Part shown: positions 61,302 to 64,000 of the stretch, in pieces
How positions within the stretch are numbered: position 1 is the first letter of the stretch
How the letters are laid out: every line of letters starts with the position of its first letter
Source: Streptomyces melanogenes
Lineage (GTDB): Bacteria; Actinomycetota; Actinomycetes; Streptomycetales; Streptomycetaceae
DNA: 64,000 nucleotides
Assembly: GCF_014649795.1 (NCBI RefSeq)
Contig: NZ_BMTS01000015.1
Location: forward strand, 1-64,000
Reading direction: 5' to 3'
Translations under genes and position numbers: made by a program
Notes under the pieces: generated by a model
Database searches by the model: none
The model's input: only the letters and a program-made list of their open reading frames with translations
What the model was told of the DNA's origin: nothing

Positions 61302-61483
61302 GGGCAGGCCCTGTTCAGTAGCTGAGACGGGGAGCGGGAGCCACAGTCTGGGTGCGGCACCGCTCAGAGGGAACACCAGACCGCTATCCGGACACTCGAC
61401 TCACACAGCGTGAAGCTCTGCGCACATCTTGTCCACGGAATGCACACTTCCGTCCTCGTGGGTCCCGCCAAACCCGCCCGTAA

Positions 61484-62941
61484 CTACCGACCTGACGATC
61501 GGTCGGCTGTTCCGGCCGCCTCAACGGTCCCCGCCCTCGTACGCCACTCCCGTACGAACGCGACCACGAGCACCGCGGCCGTCGCACCCGCCGACCACAG
61601 CACCTGGGGGCGGGCGTCGTCGTCGAGGAGCATCAGGACGAGCACCGCCGCCATCGCCGCGAGCGCCGCCCACGTCAGATACGGGAACGCCCACATCCGC
61701 AGGGTGAGGCGCTCCGGGGCCTCGCGCTCGATCCGGCGGCGCAGCCGCAGCTGCGAGACGGCGATCAGGCCCCACACGAACAGGAGCACCGCGCCGACCG
61801 CGTTGAGCATGTAGAGGAAGACCGAGTCGGGCCACTTCAGATTGAGCAGCACCGAGACGAACCCGAAGGCCACCGACGCCAGCACCGCGCGCCGGGGCAC
61901 CCCGCCCGCCACCTTCAGCAGCCCCTTCGGCGCCTCGCCGCGCTCGGCCAGCGAGAAGACCATCCGCGAGGAGCCGTAGAGGTTGGCGTTGAGCGCGGAG
62001 AGCAGGGCCACGAAGACCACCACGTTCATGATCTGCCCGGCGCCGGAGACGCCGATGGAGTCGAGCACGGCGACGTACGGGCTGTGGCCGGGCTGCATCG
62101 AGGTCCACGGCAGCAGGGTCACGATGACGAGCATCGAGCCGACATAGAAGAAGAGGATGCGCCAGACCGCGCTGCGCACCGCGCGGCCGACCGCGCGCAC
62201 CGGGTCGTCCGACTCGGCGGCCGCGATGGTGACGACCTCGAGGCCGCCGAACGCGAAGATCACCGCGAGGACGCCGGAGACCACGCCGTCCCAGCCGTTG
62301 GGCAGGAAGCCGCCCTGCCCGGTGAGGTTGGTGAACCCGACCGGGTCGGTGTCGGGCAGCACGCCGAACACGGCCAGCAGCCCCAGCGCCAGGAACAGCA
62401 CGATCGCGCCGACCTTGAGCGTGGCGAACCAGAACTCGAACTCGCCGAAGTTCTTCACCGCCGCCAGGTTGGCGCCGGTGAAGACGACCATGAAGACCAG
62501 GACCCAGGCCCACTGCGGCATCCCCGGCACCCAGCCGTGCGCGATCTGGGCCGCGCCCGTCGCCTCCACGGCGAGGACGACCACCAGCAGGAACCAGTAC
62601 AGCCAGCCGACGCTGAACCCGGCCCACCGGCCGAGCGCCCGCTCGGCGTGGACCGAGAACGACCCCGAGGCGGGCATCGCCGACGACATCTCGCCGAGCA
62701 TCCGCATCACCAGCATCGCGATCGCGCCCGCGATGAGATACGAGACGACGATCCCCGGCCCCGCCACGGCGATCCCGGCGCTCGACCCCACGAAGAGACC
62801 GGCGCCGATCACCCCGCCCAGGCCCAGCATGGTCAGATGGCGCTGCTTCAGCCCGTGGGACAGCGGCTCGGCGTCCACCGAGGCGGTGTCGGCGGCGGTG
62901 GCCCCGGCCGTGGTCTTGCCGTCGTGCATGGCGCTCGTCAC
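61484..62941 (-). CDS. Amino-acid permease (APC family), copy 2
   Basis: Twelve-helix amino-acid importer of 485 aa, closely related over its full length to the next gene (LKQRHLTMLGLGGVIGAGLF, MLGEMSSAMPASGSFSVHAE, NFGEFEFWFATLKV shared). The last ~25 residues are a divergent hydrophilic tail. The start is GTG 62941 or ATG 62929; neither has a strong ribosome site. A CRP-like palindrome occurs 94 bp upstream. Tandem duplication with later divergence is likely. Confidence 0.9.
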   Translation of the reverse strand: MTSAMHDGKTTAGATAADTASVDAEPLSHGLKQRHLTMLGLGGVIGAGLFVGSSAGIAVAGPGIVVSYLIAGAIAMLVMRMLGEMSSAMPASGSFSVHAERALGRWAGFSVGWLYWFLLVVVLAVEATGAAQIAHGWVPGMPQWAWVLVFMVVFTGANLAAVKNFGEFEFWFATLKVGAIVLFLALGLLAVFGVLPDTDPVGFTNLTGQGGFLPNGWDGVVSGVLAVIFAFGGLEVVTIAAAESDDPVRAVGRAVRSAVWRILFFYVGSMLVIVTLLPWTSMQPGHSPYVAVLDSIGVSGAGQIMNVVVFVALLSALNANLYGSSRMVFSLAERGEAPKGLLKVAGGVPRRAVLASVAFGFVSVLLNLKWPDSVFLYMLNAVGAVLLFVWGLIAVSQLRLRRRIEREAPERLTLRMWAFPYLTWAALAAMAAVLVLMLLDDDARPQVLWSAGATAAVLVVAFVREWRTRAGTVEAAGTADRSSGR

Positions 62942-63034
62942 TCTCGGATCAGCAACTGATCGTTTATAGGGAACCTACAGTCTCCCCGAGCCCCGCCCCG
63001 ATCCGCAAAACCACCCGTACTCCTCATCGGCGCA

Positions 63035-63048
63035 GTGACGAGGGTCAC
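63035..63048. promoter_or_regulatory. CRP-like palindrome GTGAC-GAGG-GTCAC
   Basis: Matches GTGA-N6-TCAC with 5-bp perfect arms. It lies between the divergent permease copy 2 and bioY. Regulation of the permease is the simplest reading, being 94 bp from its start. Confidence 0.4.
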
Positions 63049-63161
63049 GTCAACGGACGGAAGCAGTCCGGCCTTTGTGCGATCTCCACCAAGGCCCCAA
63101 CCGCCGCTTTGTGGGCCGCTGATGGTGATCGAGTGAGAATCCCTCGGCTAACGTCACCGTT

Positions 63162-63191
63162 GTCCCCAGCACGTATGTCCTCAGCACGTAT
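63162..63191. repeat. Tandem 15-bp direct repeat upstream of bioY
   Basis: GTCCCCAGCACGTAT (63162-63176) is followed at once by GTCCTCAGCACGTAT (63177-63191), one mismatch apart, ending 30 bp before bioY. It could be a pair of activator or repressor half sites. Confidence 0.6.
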
Positions 63192-63221
63192 CTGCCCGTC
63201 CCCGACCTCGCGGAGCCCCCG

Positions 63222-63815
63222 ATGGCCACGACCACTGTCACCGCCCCTGCCGCACCCCGTACCGGAAAGGTCCTCGCCGATCTGCTGCCCGGCGCCCGCA
63301 CCCGCGATGTCGCCCTGGTGCTCGGCGGCGCGGCGCTCACCGGCGTGGCCGCCCAGATCGCCGTGCCCGTCCCGGGCTCCCCGGTCCCGGTCACCGGCCA
63401 GACCTTCGCGGCCCTGCTGGTCGGCACCTCGCTCGGCGCCCGCCGCGGCTTCCTCTCGCTCGGGCTGTACGCGCTGATCGGCATGTCCGGGATGCCGTGG
63501 TTCGCGGGCGGCACCTCGGGCGCGGGCGGCGCGTCCTTCGGCTATGTGCTCGGCATGCTGCTCGCCTCCACTGTCGTGGGCGCCCTCGCCCGCCGCGGCG
63601 GCGACCGCTCGGTGGCGCGCACGGCGGGCACGATGGTCCTCGGCTCGGCGATCATCTACGCGGTCGGCGTCCCGTACCTGGCGGCCTCGACCGGCATGTC
63701 CCTGAACCAGGCGGTCGCGGCGGGCCTGACCCCGTTCCTGCTGGGCGACGCGCTGAAGGCGGCGCTGGCGATGGGGGCGCTGCCGACGGCGTGGAAGTTC
63801 GCGGGCGGCAAGTAG
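63222..63815 (+). CDS. bioY: Biotin transporter BioY (ECF S component)
   Basis: Membrane S-component of 197 aa for biotin uptake. Six helices are predicted, with the BioY signatures QIAVPVPGSPVPVTGQTFA (helix 2-3 loop), GRRGFLS-like ARRGFLSLGLYALIG and the Gly-rich FAGGTSGAGGASFGYVLG that form the biotin site. ATG 63222 has GGAG six bases upstream. No EcfA/EcfT genes follow, so it acts alone or uses shared energising units. A 15-bp tandem repeat and a terminator flank the gene. Confidence 0.92.
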   Translation: MATTTVTAPAAPRTGKVLADLLPGARTRDVALVLGGAALTGVAAQIAVPVPGSPVPVTGQTFAALLVGTSLGARRGFLSLGLYALIGMSGMPWFAGGTSGAGGASFGYVLGMLLASTVVGALARRGGDRSVARTAGTMVLGSAIIYAVGVPYLAASTGMSLNQAVAAGLTPFLLGDALKAALAMGALPTAWKFAGGK

Positions 63816-63828
63816 GCACCGTCATAAG

Positions 63829-63864
63829 GGGGCCCGGACGCGCTGAGCGCGTCCGGGCCCTTTT
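63829..63864 (+). terminator. Intrinsic terminator of bioY
   Basis: A 13-bp or longer stem (GGGCCCGGACGCG with complement) around CTGAG is followed by TTTTC on the plus strand. The exact left edge is uncertain by one or two bases. Confidence 0.85.
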
Positions 63865-63880
63865 CGCATTCACATGCTCA

Positions 63881-64000
63881 TCAGTGCGTACGCCTGCGGT
63901 GATGGCGGGTGTTGGCCCACCAGATGCCGGTGGTGCCGACGAAGAGGAGCAGGCCGGCGGCCGCGAGGAGCGGCAGTACGCCGTCGTTGACGCCGGTCTT
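63881..64000 (-). CDS. C-terminal fragment of a probable sortase-anchored surface protein
   Basis: Only the last 39 codons are in the window. They read KTG, then a hydrophobic helix (VLPLLAAAGLLLFVGTTGI), then a basic tail (RHHRRRTH). This is the arrangement of an LPxTG/LAxTG sorting signal cut at its first residues by the window edge. The N-terminal part and function are not visible. Confidence 0.6.
   Translation of the reverse strand, partial: KTGVNDGVLPLLAAAGLLLFVGTTGIWWANTRHHRRRTH

Noticed and set aside
1..64000. tRNA, rRNA, CRISPR, prophage or IS elements
   Set aside because: None was recognised on reading both strands. The only repeats are the palindromic family, the degenerate units at 19.5 kb, the small repeat ORF before malQ and the bioY pair.

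Overview
The window is a high-GC actinobacterial chromosome segment. Frequent GTG starts, GGAGG-type ribosome binding sites, strong third-position G/C bias and the gene content (sodF with a Nur box, asd, pepN, malQ, a csnR-type chitosan operon, a PknG-type kinase) point to a Streptomyces core region. From memory the gene set resembles the S. coelicolor sodF-pepN-asd-malQ-csn-pkn neighbourhood; this could not be checked here. No prophage, insertion sequence, CRISPR array, rRNA or tRNA was seen. Genes are closely packed and no stretch over 300 bp is left undescribed.

Layout. 48-7061 (-): a MacB/FtsX-type ABC exporter, one ATPase and two very large permeases, translationally coupled. 7221-8682: a truncated globin (-) and a divergent isoaspartyl-methyltransferase-like protein (+). 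8762-19339 (-): a seven-gene signalling block which, read in transcription order, encodes a GlnX-like membrane sensor, a GlnH-like binding protein, a coiled-coil protein, a PknG-like kinase with TPRs, a PP2C phosphatase, a VWA protein and an FHA protein. 19604-26365 (-): a csnR-E-F-G-H-K type operon for uptake and intracellular handling of chitosan oligosaccharides, headed by a ROK repressor with a palindromic operator. 26588-34404: MscS channel, HNH protein, secreted GH84-like enzyme, a small repeat ORF, malQ and a small membrane protein. 34494-37989: MarR, two EamA exporters and a LysR, with an operator palindrome and an RNA-like three-way junction. 38193-45000: aminopeptidase N, a DUF1203 protein, a LysR/MFS pair and asd. 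45154-54773: two secreted peptidases (M28, S8), a CGNR/VOC/PNPOx cluster, a secreted serine hydrolase and an AbiEi/DUF559-like protein. 54910-64000: a second aminopeptidase N, a DsbA-like single-cysteine protein, DUF4240, sodF, two paralogous amino-acid permeases, bioY and the C-terminal end of a sortase-type surface protein.

The strongest candidate for an under-described system is the 8.8-19.3 kb block. Mycobacteria have GlnX-GlnH-PknG, which couples extracellular amino-acid sensing to a kinase that phosphorylates an FHA protein. Here those three genes are linked to a phosphatase, a VWA protein and an FHA protein, and the kinase, phosphatase and FHA proteins each carry two CxxC zinc ribbons. 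This looks like an amino-acid-sensing relay merged with a kinase/phosphatase/VWA triad. Other notable signals are a dispersed, nested palindromic repeat family (perfect arms up to 41 bp), the three-way junction between the EamA genes, a Gln in place of the first catalytic Asp of the GH84-like enzyme, and a DsbA/Rv2466c-like protein lacking the resolving cysteine.
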